Counted from the first letter of the stretch, positions 35,552-45,307 are shown. The stretch: 64,000 nt of DNA from Streptomyces griseus subsp. griseus (GCF_003610995.1 NZ_CP032543.1:5890001-5954000); one strand, 5' to 3'. Translations and numbers: made by a program. Notes: generated by a model not told the origin, from the letters alone.

Positions 35552-35800
35552 GTTCTGTCGTCAGATGTCACGCCCACATCAGGAGTGACGCGAGGGTGAC
35601 GGCTGCTTCGGGGAGCAACACCGTGCCACTGCTCCAGGCGGTTGAAGCACCGTTCCACGACGGTGCGGCGCTTGTGGACCTCACGGTCGAAGGCCGGCCG
35701 GGCAACCACCGTGGCGGCCCCGCCGCGCCTGGTCGCGGAGCCCGCGTTCAGGTCCGCCCGGCGCATGCTGGTGGGCCCGGACGACCGTGGCTCGAAGGGA
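35551..35800 (-). pseudogene. IS5-type transposase remnant with terminal repeat
   Basis: On the minus strand, RPAFDREVHKRRTVVERCFNRLEQW matches in character the C-terminal catalytic end of IS5-family DDE transposases (the Glu in VVER, followed by NRLKQW). After GVAP the expected residues are missing and the family ending EAAVTLASLLMW continues in another frame up to a TGA at 35568-35570, showing a small deletion or frameshift. The outer edge, GGTTCTGTCGTCAGATG from 35551, looks like the element's terminal repeat. The 5' two-thirds of the gene is gone. The stretch 35800-35912 holds nothing else I can identify. Confidence 0.7.
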
Positions 35801-35912
35801 GCCCACGGGCACGACGCCCGGGCCGTCGTACCGCCGGCGGCGTCGAACGTCGACGGGCACGCCCCGCTCCCCATGAGGCGATGCGAGGACGGACCAACGC
35901 CGAACGGCGAGT

Positions 35913-36485
35913 TCAGGGGGTGTCCGCGGCGTACGTGACACAGACCGGCTCCAGATCGCACCGGGGGTAGAAGCTCGTCCACTGACCGGGGACCTCCTGA
36001 GTCCCCCGGCCGAACCACGCCACCGCGTTCCCCCGCCGGAACATCAGCCCACCCTGGTCCTGGACCGGGCGGGACTCCAGCAGCTGCGCCAGATCGGTGC
36101 CCCGGAATCCGAACTCCTCGCGCCACATGGCGACGATCTCCAGGGACGTGCAGCCCGAGCAGGCCGTGGTCACGAAGTGCTCGGGCGACCCCTCGAACTC
36201 CAGCAGCCGAGCGAGGCGGCGGTAGTCCTCGGCGCAGGCCGCCCGGTAGGTGGGGCCGATGACGCCCCGCCAGAACCGCAACACCCTCTCATGATCCGCA
36301 TCGGGCGCCGTCGGCTTGAGGCCGTCCAGGTCGGTCCCCGAGCAACGCGCCGGAGCCGGCGCGCGGGGTGCGGATGAGTGGGGTGCCGTCATACCGGTGC
36401 CCTGCTCACACGACAGCAGCAGGGCGGCCACACCTACGACGGCCAGAAGAACGGCAGGCGGCCACCCCGGTCGGCGGGCGGTCAT
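35913..36485 (-). CDS. Exported lipoprotein of unknown function
   Basis: The protein has 190 residues, starting at an ATG that overlaps the stop of the upstream gene (ATGA), so it is translationally coupled to it. The N-terminus is a lipoprotein signal: basic residues, hydrophobic core, and lipobox LLSC with Cys at residue 26. The mature part is helical at first (LRFWRGVIGPTYRAACAEDYRRLARLLEF), then a CSGC motif, and a beta-rich end containing WFGRGTQEVPGQWTSFY. I do not recognise a family. The pair with the membrane-anchored upstream protein suggests one extracytoplasmic complex. Confidence 0.65.
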   Translation of the reverse strand: MTARRPGWPPAVLLAVVGVAALLLSCEQGTGMTAPHSSAPRAPAPARCSGTDLDGLKPTAPDADHERVLRFWRGVIGPTYRAACAEDYRRLARLLEFEGSPEHFVTTACSGCTSLEIVAMWREEFGFRGTDLAQLLESRPVQDQGGLMFRRGNAVAWFGRGTQEVPGQWTSFYPRCDLEPVCVTYAADTP

Positions 36486-37459
36486 GACCCCTGGTACTCG
36501 CAGGCCGAAGCGGTGACCGGGACGATCTGACAGAGCGAGAAGTCGTTCTCCAGTACGAAGATGCGGCGGTACTTCGCGTCCTTCAGCCGGTCCGGTCCAC
36601 CACTGACGGCGCTGACCTGGAAGGGCTCTCCGTGGTCGTCGATGGTGACGCTCCTCGTCCTGTCGCCCAGCATGTAGGTCGCCTTGAGCCGGAAGGCCAC
36701 ATAGTGGCGGGCGGTCTCGGCTCGTACCAGGACCACTTGCTGCCCGGTGTCCTTGAGGGTGATCGTCTGTTCGCCGAAGAATGGGCCGCCCGGTGCGATC
36801 CCACCCTTCTCCTCGTCGAACGTCGCCTTTCTGGCGACCGGGCGAGGGCGGTCCAGGTCGAACATCATGTTCATGGTGGGACTGCCGGCCTGAGACGGGA
36901 CGCTGAAGAGCGTTCCCGACCACGGTGCACCGCGCTCGACGATCTCCGGTTGGATGTTGACGATGTTGACCGTCTGGTTCCGGTGGCCGGTGAAGACGAC
37001 CCGAAGCGTGAGGCGTTCCAGATTCACCGCACCGACCGACTGGAGTCGCTGATCGAAATCCGGCGAAGACGCCGCTCCCCGCTGGGCGAGGAACCGCCGT
37101 AACGACGTGCTCGGCCGGTGGTCCTTCCGGGTGACCCTGCTCATGCCCTCGTCATCGAGCTGAACCTTCGCCACGGCCACCGAGACGTCAGGGCCCGAGC
37201 GGATGTCGTCCTTGAGTGAGGGGACGTTGAAGAGCTGACCCGGGAGCGCCATGATCCCGCCGGTGATCATCAGCGCCAGCGTTCCCCCGAGAAGCGCCGC
37301 GAGCCACCCCCGCGCCTGGAGCAGGCGCCCGACGAAACCGGTCGGACCCGGGGTGTCGGTCCGGTCCCGTGTCCGCCGGAGCCGTGCGGCCCGCGTGGTA
37401 GGCCGGCCCCGCCGCCGGGGGAGGGCCGGACGCCAACCGGACCTTGATCTCCCAGGCAC
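36482..37459 (-). CDS. Single-pass membrane protein of unknown function
   Basis: GTG at 37459, preceded by GAGAGGAGAG, gives 325 residues; a longer frame upstream is low-complexity and has no ribosome site. Residues 1-50 are basic. Residues about 51-71 (WLAALLGGTLALMITGGIMAL) form one membrane helix. The rest is extracytoplasmic and beta-rich, with LRVVFTGHRNQTVNIVNIQPEI, DTGQQVVLVRAETARHYVAF and RSVTIDDHGEPFQV. Two Cys near the C-terminus could form a disulfide. It is coupled to the lipoprotein gene by ATGA. No family recognised; its position between a toxin locus and xylan enzymes gives no clear hint. Confidence 0.7.
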   Translation of the reverse strand: MPGRSRSGWRPALPRRRGRPTTRAARLRRTRDRTDTPGPTGFVGRLLQARGWLAALLGGTLALMITGGIMALPGQLFNVPSLKDDIRSGPDVSVAVAKVQLDDEGMSRVTRKDHRPSTSLRRFLAQRGAASSPDFDQRLQSVGAVNLERLTLRVVFTGHRNQTVNIVNIQPEIVERGAPWSGTLFSVPSQAGSPTMNMMFDLDRPRPVARKATFDEEKGGIAPGGPFFGEQTITLKDTGQQVVLVRAETARHYVAFRLKATYMLGDRTRSVTIDDHGEPFQVSAVSGGPDRLKDAKYRRIFVLENDFSLCQIVPVTASACEYQGS

Positions 37460-37494
37460 CGGACTCTCCTCTCCGCGGGACCGCCGGCGACTCT

Positions 37495-37556
37495 GTTGAC
37501 GGTCAACTGGCCCTGAAACGAAAGGAATTGTAGGCCCAGAGGTCCTGGGCGGGCAA
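37495..37556 (-). promoter_or_regulatory. Candidate promoter and palindromic operator for the membrane/lipoprotein pair
   Basis: On the minus strand TTGCCC (37556-37551) and TACAAT (37532-37527) are separated by 18 nt, a good fit to a vegetative promoter in this GC-rich setting. Just downstream lies a perfect 13-bp palindrome GTTGAC-G-GTCAAC (37495-37507), placed at about +13 to +25, where a bound repressor would block transcription. The GTG start follows at 37459. Confidence 0.45.
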
Positions 37557-37559
37557 AGC

Positions 37560-37876
37560 AGGGCCGCAGCGGTCCCCAACTCCTGCCCGCCCGGGGCCGG
37601 GCCGGGGCCGAACGGCAGATCCGGCAGCAGGCCGCACAGCCCCAGGGCGGCTCCGCCGACGCCCGCCGGTGGAGGTGATCCGCGCCAGAGCCGGCGCCCG
37701 GCCACCGGTACGCCCCATCGGCACATTCCGGACGTCGGCCCCCAGGGCACGGCGTCCGAGGCTCTCGGCGCCCCGCCTCTCGCCGCCCGCCGCTGGTCTC
37801 CATGCCGCGACTCCACGTCCAGGGCGGCGCCCCCCGAAGGGAGCGCCGCCTGCCCCCGGTCTGGGCGGCGCCTGTG
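37560..37876. other. Non-coding stretch between the xylanase gene and the membrane-protein promoter
   Basis: About 320 bp with no convincing gene on either strand. It contains the hairpin-forming repeats listed at 37823-37871 just beyond the xylanase stop; otherwise I see nothing in it. Open frames crossing it are GC-driven and lack start signals. Confidence 0.5.
37823..37871 (-). terminator. Terminator region with alternative hairpins after the xylanase gene
   Basis: Three half-sites, GGCGGCGC (37823-37830), GCGCCGCC (37843-37850) and GGCGGCGC (37864-37871), let the central one pair with either neighbour (loops of 12 and 13 nt). The region begins 6 bp past the xylanase stop on the minus strand. 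GC-rich hairpins without a U tract are the common terminator type in Streptomyces. Confidence 0.5.
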
Positions 37877-39376
<1,500 letters not shown>

Positions 39377-39599
39377 CTACCGGCAGGGCGGCCGCACGGG
39401 CACCGTGCCGATCGTGGGCGTACGTACCGGACAGCGGTGGGGTCCGGACCTCGCTGTCAGGAAGTGGCCGGTACGGGTGCTCGGCTGCGCGGGTCAGCCG
39501 TGCGAGTGCGAGTGCGGTGGATCTGCCGCAGGACGGAACGGATCGCTCCGGCCCGGCGCGACGGGACGGCGGGAACCGGTCCCGGCGTCCTAGACAGGG

Positions 39600-39628
39600 A
39601 TGATTGAGGCGCTGACGGTGCTCGTCAA
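39600..39628 (-). promoter_or_regulatory. Candidate xlnA promoter
   Basis: On the minus strand TTGACG (39628-39623) and AATCAT (39605-39600) are 17 nt apart. The xlnA ATG lies about 290 nt downstream, so a long leader would result. The CGAAA...TTTCG palindromes sit immediately upstream of the -35 box. Confidence 0.5.
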
Positions 39629-39642
39629 TAGCCTGGGTAGCA

Positions 39643-39674
39643 GAAAATTTCGCAATGCTTTCGAAAGTTTCGAA
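39643..39674. promoter_or_regulatory. Pair of GAAA-N-TTTC palindromic operators upstream of xlnA
   Basis: GAAAATTTC (39643-39651) and the larger TTCGAAAGTTTCGAA (39660-39674) are centred 20 bp apart, two helical turns. CGAA-N-TTCG type palindromes are known in front of xylanase genes of several Streptomyces and are bound by LacI-type xylan regulators (BxlR/XlnR class). They lie just upstream of the putative xlnA -35 box. Confidence 0.65.
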
Positions 39675-39814
39675 GCGTCGCCGGGATGGCCTGCTCCCTC
39701 GGAGAGCCGTGGAAGGCTGCTCCGAAATGGCGCCCACCAGGGATGACATCCGCAGTCGCAGGCTCTCCAACCCTCCGTGTCCGCCGCTTTGCGGCATCAG
39801 ATCGGCGGCGCGTC

Positions 39815-39843
39815 TTGACGGTTGCCCTCCTCGTTCCTAGCTT
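39815..39843 (+). promoter_or_regulatory. Candidate upstream promoter for the GH43 gene
   Basis: TTGACG (39815-39820) and TAGCTT (39838-39843) are separated by 17 nt and point toward the GH43 gene. The transcript would have a leader of about 280 nt carrying the two operators at 39871 and 40085. Confidence 0.4.
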
Positions 39844-39870
39844 GTGGAGGCCAAGGGTTCGAGAAGAAGT

Positions 39871-39883
39871 CGAAACATTTTCG
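39871..39883. promoter_or_regulatory. CGAAA-N3-TTTCG inverted repeat
   Basis: CGAAACATTTTCG keeps the same five-base arms as the operator upstream of xlnA but with a 3-nt rather than 1-nt centre. It lies about 30 bp downstream of the plus-strand promoter candidate. It could let the same xylan-responsive repressor act on both divergent genes. Confidence 0.45.
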
Positions 39884-40056
39884 GTGAGTCGTGCCGTCAT
39901 GACCGTGCTGCAATCCATGGGGCGCCCTGCCCCTCCCGGGAGGTGATCCGATGTGCTCCTACGGCTGGACGGCCTCCTCCCGGTGCCGCCGCACCCGCGA
40001 CGGTCCGGTGGGGAAGGGGACCATCCGCCGCCGCTCGGCAACTCCGCCCCCTGTCT

Positions 40057-40098
40057 TGACAGGGCGCAACGGCGAGGGAACCTTTGAGAGCGCTCTCA
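40057..40098 (+). promoter_or_regulatory. GH43 proximal promoter with LacI-type operator
   Basis: TTGACA (40057-40062) is a consensus -35 box. About 18 nt further on the -10 is poor (CCTTTG), and it is followed at once by the perfect 14-bp palindrome TGAGAGCGCTCTCA (40085-40098). The central AGCGCT core is typical of LacI-family operators (compare the CebR site with its GAGCGCTC core). The palindrome would cover the transcription start and ends 27 bp before the GH43 ATG. Confidence 0.55.
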
Positions 40099-40125
40099 CA
40101 TACGTCATGTACACGAGGAGAACTG

Positions 40126-41277
40126 ATGCGCTCTTCCCGCTGGCTCGCCGGTGCGCTTCCGCTGGGGCTCGTCGGCCTCCTCGCACTCGGTCAGGCCGCG
40201 ACGGCAGCCCAGGCTGACCAGCGGCCCGGCGACCGCCGCGCCCAGGAGGCGGACAGAGGCGCGACGGAGCCGGGGGCGACCGCGGCCGATCAGCCTTCCA
40301 CGCTCGGCCGCTCCCTGGTGGGCGGGGCGGATCCGACCGTGATCAAGGTGGGTGACCTGTATGTCTCGGCCAAGGCCGTGGACGGTGGCATCGCGGTGCG
40401 TACCGCCGCGACCCTGGAGGCCGTCGCCACTGCGCCCAAGCATCAGGTCTGGCGGGACACGGCCGGTCTGGGCGAGGTGTGGGCGCCGGAGATCGTGCAT
40501 CACGACGGCCAGTACCGGATCTACTTCGCCGCCGGCAAGGGCGCGGCGCACCGGATGTACCACATCGGCTCCGCCCAACCGACGTCCGGCTACTCCGCGG
40601 CTGTCAAGGTGGCTCTGCCCGGCGACAAATGGGCCATCGACGGGGCGCCCTTCACCTTCAACGGACAGCGCTGGTTCGTGTGGTCGGGCTGGTCCGGCGA
40701 CACCAACGTGGAGCAGAACCTCTACATCGCCCGGATGGGCAGCCCCACCGCGGCCACCGGCGGACGGTACGTCATCTCGCAGCCGCGTGAGTCCTGGGAG
40801 CGGGTCGTGGGGAACCCGTACATCAACGAGGCTCCCCAGCCGGTCGTCGACCCCTCCGGGCGCCTGCACATCGTCTACTCCGCGAACGGCAGTTGGAGCG
40901 ACAAGTACTGCATCGCCGATCTGCGGCTGCGGGCGGGCGGTGACCCCACGTACGTCTGGGACTGGTACAAGAGCAACGGCTGCCTCTTCGGTTCGCACGC
41001 GCCGTCCATGATGTCCGGCTGGACTCCGACCGTGAACGTCAACGGCCCCGGCCACCACTCGTTCGTCCTGCCCCGGGGCGACGTCAACGCCGCCCCGCCC
41101 TCCGGGAACCGCTTCCCCACCCTCTACCACGCGGTGGCCAAGGGCACCCCGTACTCGTGGTCCAACCGCTACTGGTATTCCGGCACCGCGGTCTGGTGGG
41201 GCAGCACCACCTACCGGCGCGCCAACGTCCCCGGGAGCACGACCGACGTGGGCTACGGCCTGAAGTTCTTCGAGTAG
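40126..41277 (+). CDS. Secreted GH43 glycosidase, probably exo-alpha-1,5-L-arabinofuranosidase type
   Basis: ATG at 40126 with ACGAGGAGAA upstream gives 383 residues. Residues 1 to about 29 are a Sec signal peptide ending ATAAQA, then a charged linker to about residue 58. The five-bladed propeller carries the GH43 triad: Asp69 (GGADPTVIKVGD), Asp172 (KWAIDGAPFTF) and Glu235 (YINEAPQPVVD). The VWAPEIVHHDGQYRIYFAAG stretch is typical of the family. The sequence resembles the GH43 exo-arabinofuranosidases of Streptomyces, which release arabinose from arabinan or arabinoxylan; the exact substrate is inferred. It is paired divergently with xlnA and has its own LacI-type operator. Confidence 0.88.
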   Translation: MRSSRWLAGALPLGLVGLLALGQAATAAQADQRPGDRRAQEADRGATEPGATAADQPSTLGRSLVGGADPTVIKVGDLYVSAKAVDGGIAVRTAATLEAVATAPKHQVWRDTAGLGEVWAPEIVHHDGQYRIYFAAGKGAAHRMYHIGSAQPTSGYSAAVKVALPGDKWAIDGAPFTFNGQRWFVWSGWSGDTNVEQNLYIARMGSPTAATGGRYVISQPRESWERVVGNPYINEAPQPVVDPSGRLHIVYSANGSWSDKYCIADLRLRAGGDPTYVWDWYKSNGCLFGSHAPSMMSGWTPTVNVNGPGHHSFVLPRGDVNAAPPSGNRFPTLYHAVAKGTPYSWSNRYWYSGTAVWWGSTTYRRANVPGSTTDVGYGLKFFE

Positions 41278-41352
41278 GCGAAGGGCGTTCGCGGGCAGGA
41301 AGGCCTGGCCGCCCCTGCCGTCCCTCGTGCGCTCACGTCGCGCGTTCCGGCC

Positions 41353-41369
41353 ACCGGCGGCCCGCCGGT
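41353..41369. terminator. Candidate bidirectional hairpin between convergent genes
   Basis: ACCGGCGG-C-CCGCCGGT forms a tight stem of 7-8 bp, 76 bp past the GH43 stop and about 110 bp from the stop of the convergent LysE gene. It has no T tract. Confidence 0.4.
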
Positions 41370-41477
41370 CGGGACGTCCGGCGGAGATCGCCCGGCACGT
41401 ACGGTGCTGAGATGCGCCCCTCGGGCGAGCGGGCCCTGAACCGGGATCAGGACGGGGACGCGAGGCCGGCCCCCGAG

Positions 41478-42125
41478 TCAGCTCGAACCGGCCGGCACCG
41501 AGGTGTCCAGGGCGACCGAGACGGCCAGCAGCCCGAGGGCCGTCCCCATCATGTGGCGCTGCACCTTGAGCCAGGAGGGCCGCCGGGCCAGGAACACGGC
41601 GATGGATCCGGCGGCCAGGACGATGCCCAGGTTGACCGTGAGGGCCACCGCGATCTGGACGGAGCCGAGCACGAACCCCTGGAGCAGCACATTCCCCGAA
41701 TCCAGGTCGATGAACTGCGGGATGAGGGAGAGGTACATGATGGCGATCTTCGGGTTGAGCAGATTCGTCATCAGGCCCATCGTGAACAGCCTGTGCGGGG
41801 AGTCGTGCGGCATGTCCCGGGGTGCGAAGACCGAGACGCCCCCGGGCTTGAGAGCGGTCCAGGCGAGGTACGCCAGATACGCCGCACCGGCCAGCTTCAC
41901 CGCGACGAACAACTCGGGCACCGCGACGAAGACCACCGAGAGGCCGAGGTTCGTCGCCAGCAGGTAGACCAGGAACCCGGCGGCGACACCGCCGAGGGAG
42001 ACGATTCCCGCCCGTCGGCCCTGGGTGATGGTGCGGGAGACGAGATAGACCATGTTCGGGCCGGGGGTGAGCACCATCCCCAGGGCGACCATCGCGACCC
42101 CGAGCACTCCGGTCAGCTCGACCAT
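41478..42125 (-). CDS. LysE/RhtB family amino-acid exporter
   Basis: ATG at 42125 gives 215 residues. The N-terminal signature GMVLTPGPNMVYLVSRTITQGRRAG and the second half MGLMTNLLNPKIAIMYLSLIPQF are diagnostic of LysE-type translocators, with about six membrane helices. These proteins export amino acids or analogues by proton exchange across the cytoplasmic membrane. It is divergent from a MocR-type regulator, which commonly controls such neighbours. The specific substrate is unknown. Confidence 0.92.
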   Translation of the reverse strand: MVELTGVLGVAMVALGMVLTPGPNMVYLVSRTITQGRRAGIVSLGGVAAGFLVYLLATNLGLSVVFVAVPELFVAVKLAGAAYLAYLAWTALKPGGVSVFAPRDMPHDSPHRLFTMGLMTNLLNPKIAIMYLSLIPQFIDLDSGNVLLQGFVLGSVQIAVALTVNLGIVLAAGSIAVFLARRPSWLKVQRHMMGTALGLLAVSVALDTSVPAGSS

Positions 42126-42213
42126 TCCTGTACGCCGCCTTCGGTCCCGTGGCCAGTTCCGTCGCTCGCTCTGCTCGACCCCCGCGTTTCCGGCCTCGTG
42201 TGTCAGAGGAGCA

Positions 42214-42282
42214 TCGGAGCAATGTGAGTTTAATATCGGTTCTTTGCTCGGTTCAATAGGGATCGTTGATCTCGGTGCAATG
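42214..42282. promoter_or_regulatory. Four phased direct repeats, probable MocR-type binding region
   Basis: TCGGAGCAATG (42214), TCGGTTCTTTG (42236), TCGGTTCAATA (42248) and TCGGTGCAATG (42272) share the form TCGGTKCAATG and start 22, 12 and 24 bp apart, about one or two helical turns. They fill the 196-bp gap between the divergent LysE and MocR genes. MocR/GabR regulators bind spaced direct repeats, so this is the likely operator array for both genes. Confidence 0.55.
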
Positions 42283-42321
42283 ATGTGCTTCGATGTCGGT
42301 GAGTACGGGAGGGTGGGGCCC

Positions 42322-43665
42322 ATGACGGATTTCCGGGGTGTCGCCGACGCGGTGGCGGCGGAGATCGGGGCGGGTCGGCTCAAGGCAGGCGAACGACTGC
42401 CCACCCAGAGGGAGTTCGCCCGGAAGCACGGCATCGCCAATTCCACCGCCACCCGTGTCTACCAGGAGCTCGCGCGCCGGGGTCTCACCGAAGGGCATGT
42501 CGGCCGCGGCACCTTCGTCTGTGACGCCACGCGTGCGGCGGCCATGGCGCCCGCGCTGTCCGAACCCGCCGACCGCCGGGTCGACCTGGAGCTGAACCAC
42601 CCTGTGGTGCCCGAGCAGGCCGAGTTGCTCGCCGCCGGGATCGGCAGGCTGCTGACGCCCGGCCGGCTGGAGTCGGCCCTGCGCCCGGTCGGGGCGGCCG
42701 GGACCCCGGTGGTGCGCCATGCCGCGGCCGACCTGCTCGCGCGGGGCGGCTGGCGCCCCGATCCGGCGCGCATCCTGTTCGCCGGGAGCGGGCGCCAGGC
42801 GATCTCGGCGGTCGTCGCCGCCGTGACCCGGCCCGGCGCGCGGCTGGGCGTCGAGGAGCTGACGTACCCGGTGCTCAAGGCGATCGCCGCCCGGCTGGGC
42901 GTCACCCTCGTGCCGCTCGCGATGGACGAGGCCGGGCTCATCCCGGAGGCGGTGGAGGAGGCGCACCGGGCGGGGCCGCTGCACGCCGTCTACGTACAGC
43001 CGGTCCTGCACAATCCGCTGTCGCTGACCATGCCCGCCGACCGGCTGGACCGCCTGGCCGATGTGCTGCTGACGTGCGGGATCCATGCGATCGAGGACGC
43101 CGTCTGGGCCTTCCTCCGGGACGATCTGCCGCCTCTCGCGTCCCGTGCGCCCGAGCGGACCGTCCTCGTCGACAGCCTGTCCAAGCGGCTGGCTCCGGGG
43201 CTCTCCCTCGGGTTCGCCGTCGCCCCCGCCGCCGTGTCGGGCGGGGTCGCGGCCGCTCTGCGCTCCGGGGGCTGGACCCCCATGGGTTTCCCCTTGGAGG
43301 CGATGGCCCAGTGGCAGGCGGACGGCGCCGTGGAAACGCTCGTACGGGCCAAGCAACGGCAGGCACGGGAGCGGCAGTCGATCGCGCAGCGCCACCTCGG
43401 TGACTTCGCGACCCGCTCCGCGCCGGGGTCGTACTACCGCTGGTGGGAGCTGCCGAGCCCGTGGCGTGCCGACACCTTCGTCGCCGCGGCGGCCCGGCAC
43501 GGCATCGCGGTCACCCCGGCCGCCGCGTTCTCCGCCGGCCGGCACCGCGGGCCGCACGCCATCCGGCTCGGCCTCGCCTCACCGGCAGAGGAGACCCTCT
43601 CGCGGGCCCTCGCGACGCTGGCGGACCTGGCCAGGTCCGCCCCGGACGATCTGGCCCAGGACTGA
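42322..43665 (+). CDS. MocR-type (GntR HTH plus aminotransferase fold) transcriptional regulator
   Basis: ATG at 42322, preceded by GGGAGGG, gives 447 residues. Residues about 8-67 are a GntR winged helix (LKAGERLPTQREFARKHGIA, then TATRVYQELARRGL and GRGTFV). Residues about 90-440 are a fold-type I PLP aminotransferase domain with YVQPVLHNPLSLTMP, AIEDAVWAF and the PLP-binding Lys288 in VDSLSKRLAPG. MocR proteins use PLP and an amino compound as the signal and often activate a divergent transport or metabolism gene. Here that gene is a LysE exporter. Confidence 0.92.
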   Translation: MTDFRGVADAVAAEIGAGRLKAGERLPTQREFARKHGIANSTATRVYQELARRGLTEGHVGRGTFVCDATRAAAMAPALSEPADRRVDLELNHPVVPEQAELLAAGIGRLLTPGRLESALRPVGAAGTPVVRHAAADLLARGGWRPDPARILFAGSGRQAISAVVAAVTRPGARLGVEELTYPVLKAIAARLGVTLVPLAMDEAGLIPEAVEEAHRAGPLHAVYVQPVLHNPLSLTMPADRLDRLADVLLTCGIHAIEDAVWAFLRDDLPPLASRAPERTVLVDSLSKRLAPGLSLGFAVAPAAVSGGVAAALRSGGWTPMGFPLEAMAQWQADGAVETLVRAKQRQARERQSIAQRHLGDFATRSAPGSYYRWWELPSPWRADTFVAAAARHGIAVTPAAAFSAGRHRGPHAIRLGLASPAEETLSRALATLADLARSAPDDLAQD

Positions 43666-43702
43666 GGCCGGGGCCACGGTCGGGCTTCCGGGGCCGTTGA
43701 GG

Positions 43703-45247
43703 TCAGCGGCAGAGCAGCGCCGCCTTCAGGTCCAGCTTGTGGTCGAGGCGGCCCAGGTCGCGGCCGGTCAGCAACTCCACGCGCCGGATGCGGTAATGCA
43801 CGGTGTTGACGTGCAGATGCAGGGCCTCGGCCGTCCGCGCCCAGGACCCGTTGTGCGCAAGGAAGGTGTCGAGGGTCTCCAGGAGCATCCGGTGGGAGGG
43901 GTTCGTCGCATCGGCGAGCGGGCCCAGGGCATGGCTGCCGAAGGCCGCCCGTACGTCGGTGGGGACGCCCGCGAGCAGGGCGCCGAGGGTCGTGAGGTCC
44001 TCGATCGCGGTGAGGCGGGCGCCCTCCGCCGTTGCCATCCGTGACGTGGCCGTCAGCGCGTAACGGGCCTGCGCCAGAGCGCCGTTGAGTCCGGCCGTGG
44101 TGGCTGCCGGGGCGCTGACACCTCCGTACGGGAAGACGATCTCACCGCAGGCGGGCAGGGTGGGCCAGAGGCCTTTGAGGGCGGAGACCACGGCATCGGG
44201 GGCGTCGGCGTCCCCGGCGCCGGAATCCGCGGCGATCACCGCCGCCGTCCCGCCCCCGGCCACCCGCCCCACGGCGAACCGCTGCCCCGGCAGATGGCGC
44301 AGAACCTCCCCCAGCGCCTCCGCCGCATCGCCGCCCTCCGCCGCCCCCACGGAGACCGCGACCACCGTGAACGGGCCGTGGTCCGGGAGGCCGCAGGCGC
44401 GCAGGGCCGCCGCGAGCGGCGCGGCACCTGAGCCGGAGCCGGAGCCCGGTGTGTCGAGGAGGGGCAGCAGCTCCGTGGCGGGACCGCGCGCCGCGGCCTC
44501 GCGGCGCACCACCCCTTGCCGGAGCTGGGCGAACACCTCGGCTATCTCGTGCAGCATCCGCGGCGGGACGTCCACCGCCCCGGCCAGATGCAGGAACCAC
44601 TGCCCGTACGCCGACGCGTCCGGGTCCACGGGCAAGGCGGCCTTCAGCCGCTCGGCCGCCTGGGCGGCGGTGAGGGCCCGGGCCGTCGGCGTACGGGCGA
44701 TCGTGCGGCCGGTGGCGCTGAGCACGTGGCAGGGCGGGGTCCCCAGATGCGCCACCGCCCGGGTGAGCAGCGTGTCCGGGTCCGCGCCGTCCGTGAGGAG
44801 CCGGCCCAGCTCGCCCCGTACGTTCTCCGGCAGCGCGTAGAGGGCGGCGGGCCGCCTGCTGAGGTCGCCCCACTGCCGCAGGTACACGGTGTCGGTGATC
44901 GCCCGGAACGAGGTGTGCACCGGCACGGAGAACAGCGCGATCCCGTGCCGGCGGCACACGTCGACCAGCACCTCCGGCACCCTCCCGTGCGTCTCCTCGC
45001 CTGCCAGCAGCGCGGCCGCGCCGGCGTCCCGCAGGGCCGTGACGAACCGGTCCGCCGTCCCCTCCTCGTCCGCCGCGCTCCACCACACCAGGCCGCTCAG
45101 CACGATCTCGCCCCGCTGGAGGAACCGCCCCGGGTCCTCCAGATCGGTCGCGGTGACCCCGCTGATCTCCCGCGCGAGGAGCGGAGGGCCGCCCCAGAGC
45201 AGGGTGAGGTCCAGGGACTCCAGCCGGAGGAGGTCTTCGACGTGCAT
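43703..45247 (-). CDS. PucR family transcriptional regulator
   Basis: ATG at 45247 with AAGGAGA upstream gives 514 residues. The N-terminal purine-catabolism-type domain runs from [20 protein letters not shown] through about residue 125 ([20 protein letters not shown]). A GGDEF-like middle region follows (about 290-420). The C-terminal PucR helix-turn-helix is [26 protein letters not shown]. Regulators of this class commonly control purine or hydroxylated-heterocycle catabolism. It is divergent from xanthine-dehydrogenase-like subunits, which fits that role. Confidence 0.92.
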   Translation of the reverse strand: MHVEDLLRLESLDLTLLWGGPPLLAREISGVTATDLEDPGRFLQRGEIVLSGLVWWSAADEEGTADRFVTALRDAGAAALLAGEETHGRVPEVLVDVCRRHGIALFSVPVHTSFRAITDTVYLRQWGDLSRRPAALYALPENVRGELGRLLTDGADPDTLLTRAVAHLGTPPCHVLSATGRTIARTPTARALTAAQAAERLKAALPVDPDASAYGQWFLHLAGAVDVPPRMLHEIAEVFAQLRQGVVRREAAARGPATELLPLLDTPGSGSGSGAAPLAAALRACGLPDHGPFTVVAVSVGAAEGGDAAEALGEVLRHLPGQRFAVGRVAGGGTAAVIAADSGAGDADAPDAVVSALKGLWPTLPACGEIVFPYGGVSAPAATTAGLNGALAQARYALTATSRMATAEGARLTAIEDLTTLGALLAGVPTDVRAAFGSHALGPLADATNPSHRMLLETLDTFLAHNGSWARTAEALHLHVNTVHYRIRRVELLTGRDLGRLDHKLDLKAALLCR

Positions 45248-45307
45248 GGGCGGTCTCCTTGCGGGGCTGCCGGGCACCGCACCCGGCATCTCACATTCAC
45301 GAGGCCA

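Noticed and set aside
35800..35912. More of the transposase gene or a small gene beside the insertion remnant
   Set aside because: No transposase motifs appear beyond the RPAFDREVHKRR segment, and the frames there lack start signals.
37460..37816. 119-residue N-terminal extension of the membrane protein
   Set aside because: The extension is Gly/Arg/Pro-rich without a ribosome site, crosses a good promoter and palindrome, and a GTG with a strong GAGAGGAGAG site lies at 37459.
39951..40217. Small frame starting after GGGAGGTG upstream of the GH43 gene
   Set aside because: Despite a good ribosome-site look-alike, the 88-residue product is Arg-rich, overlaps the GH43 signal peptide out of frame, and spans both operators. 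A short leader peptide cannot be excluded but has no support.
43666..43702. Hairpin between the convergent MocR and PucR genes
   Set aside because: The CCGGGGCC blocks there are direct, not inverted, repeats, so they cannot form a stem with each other.
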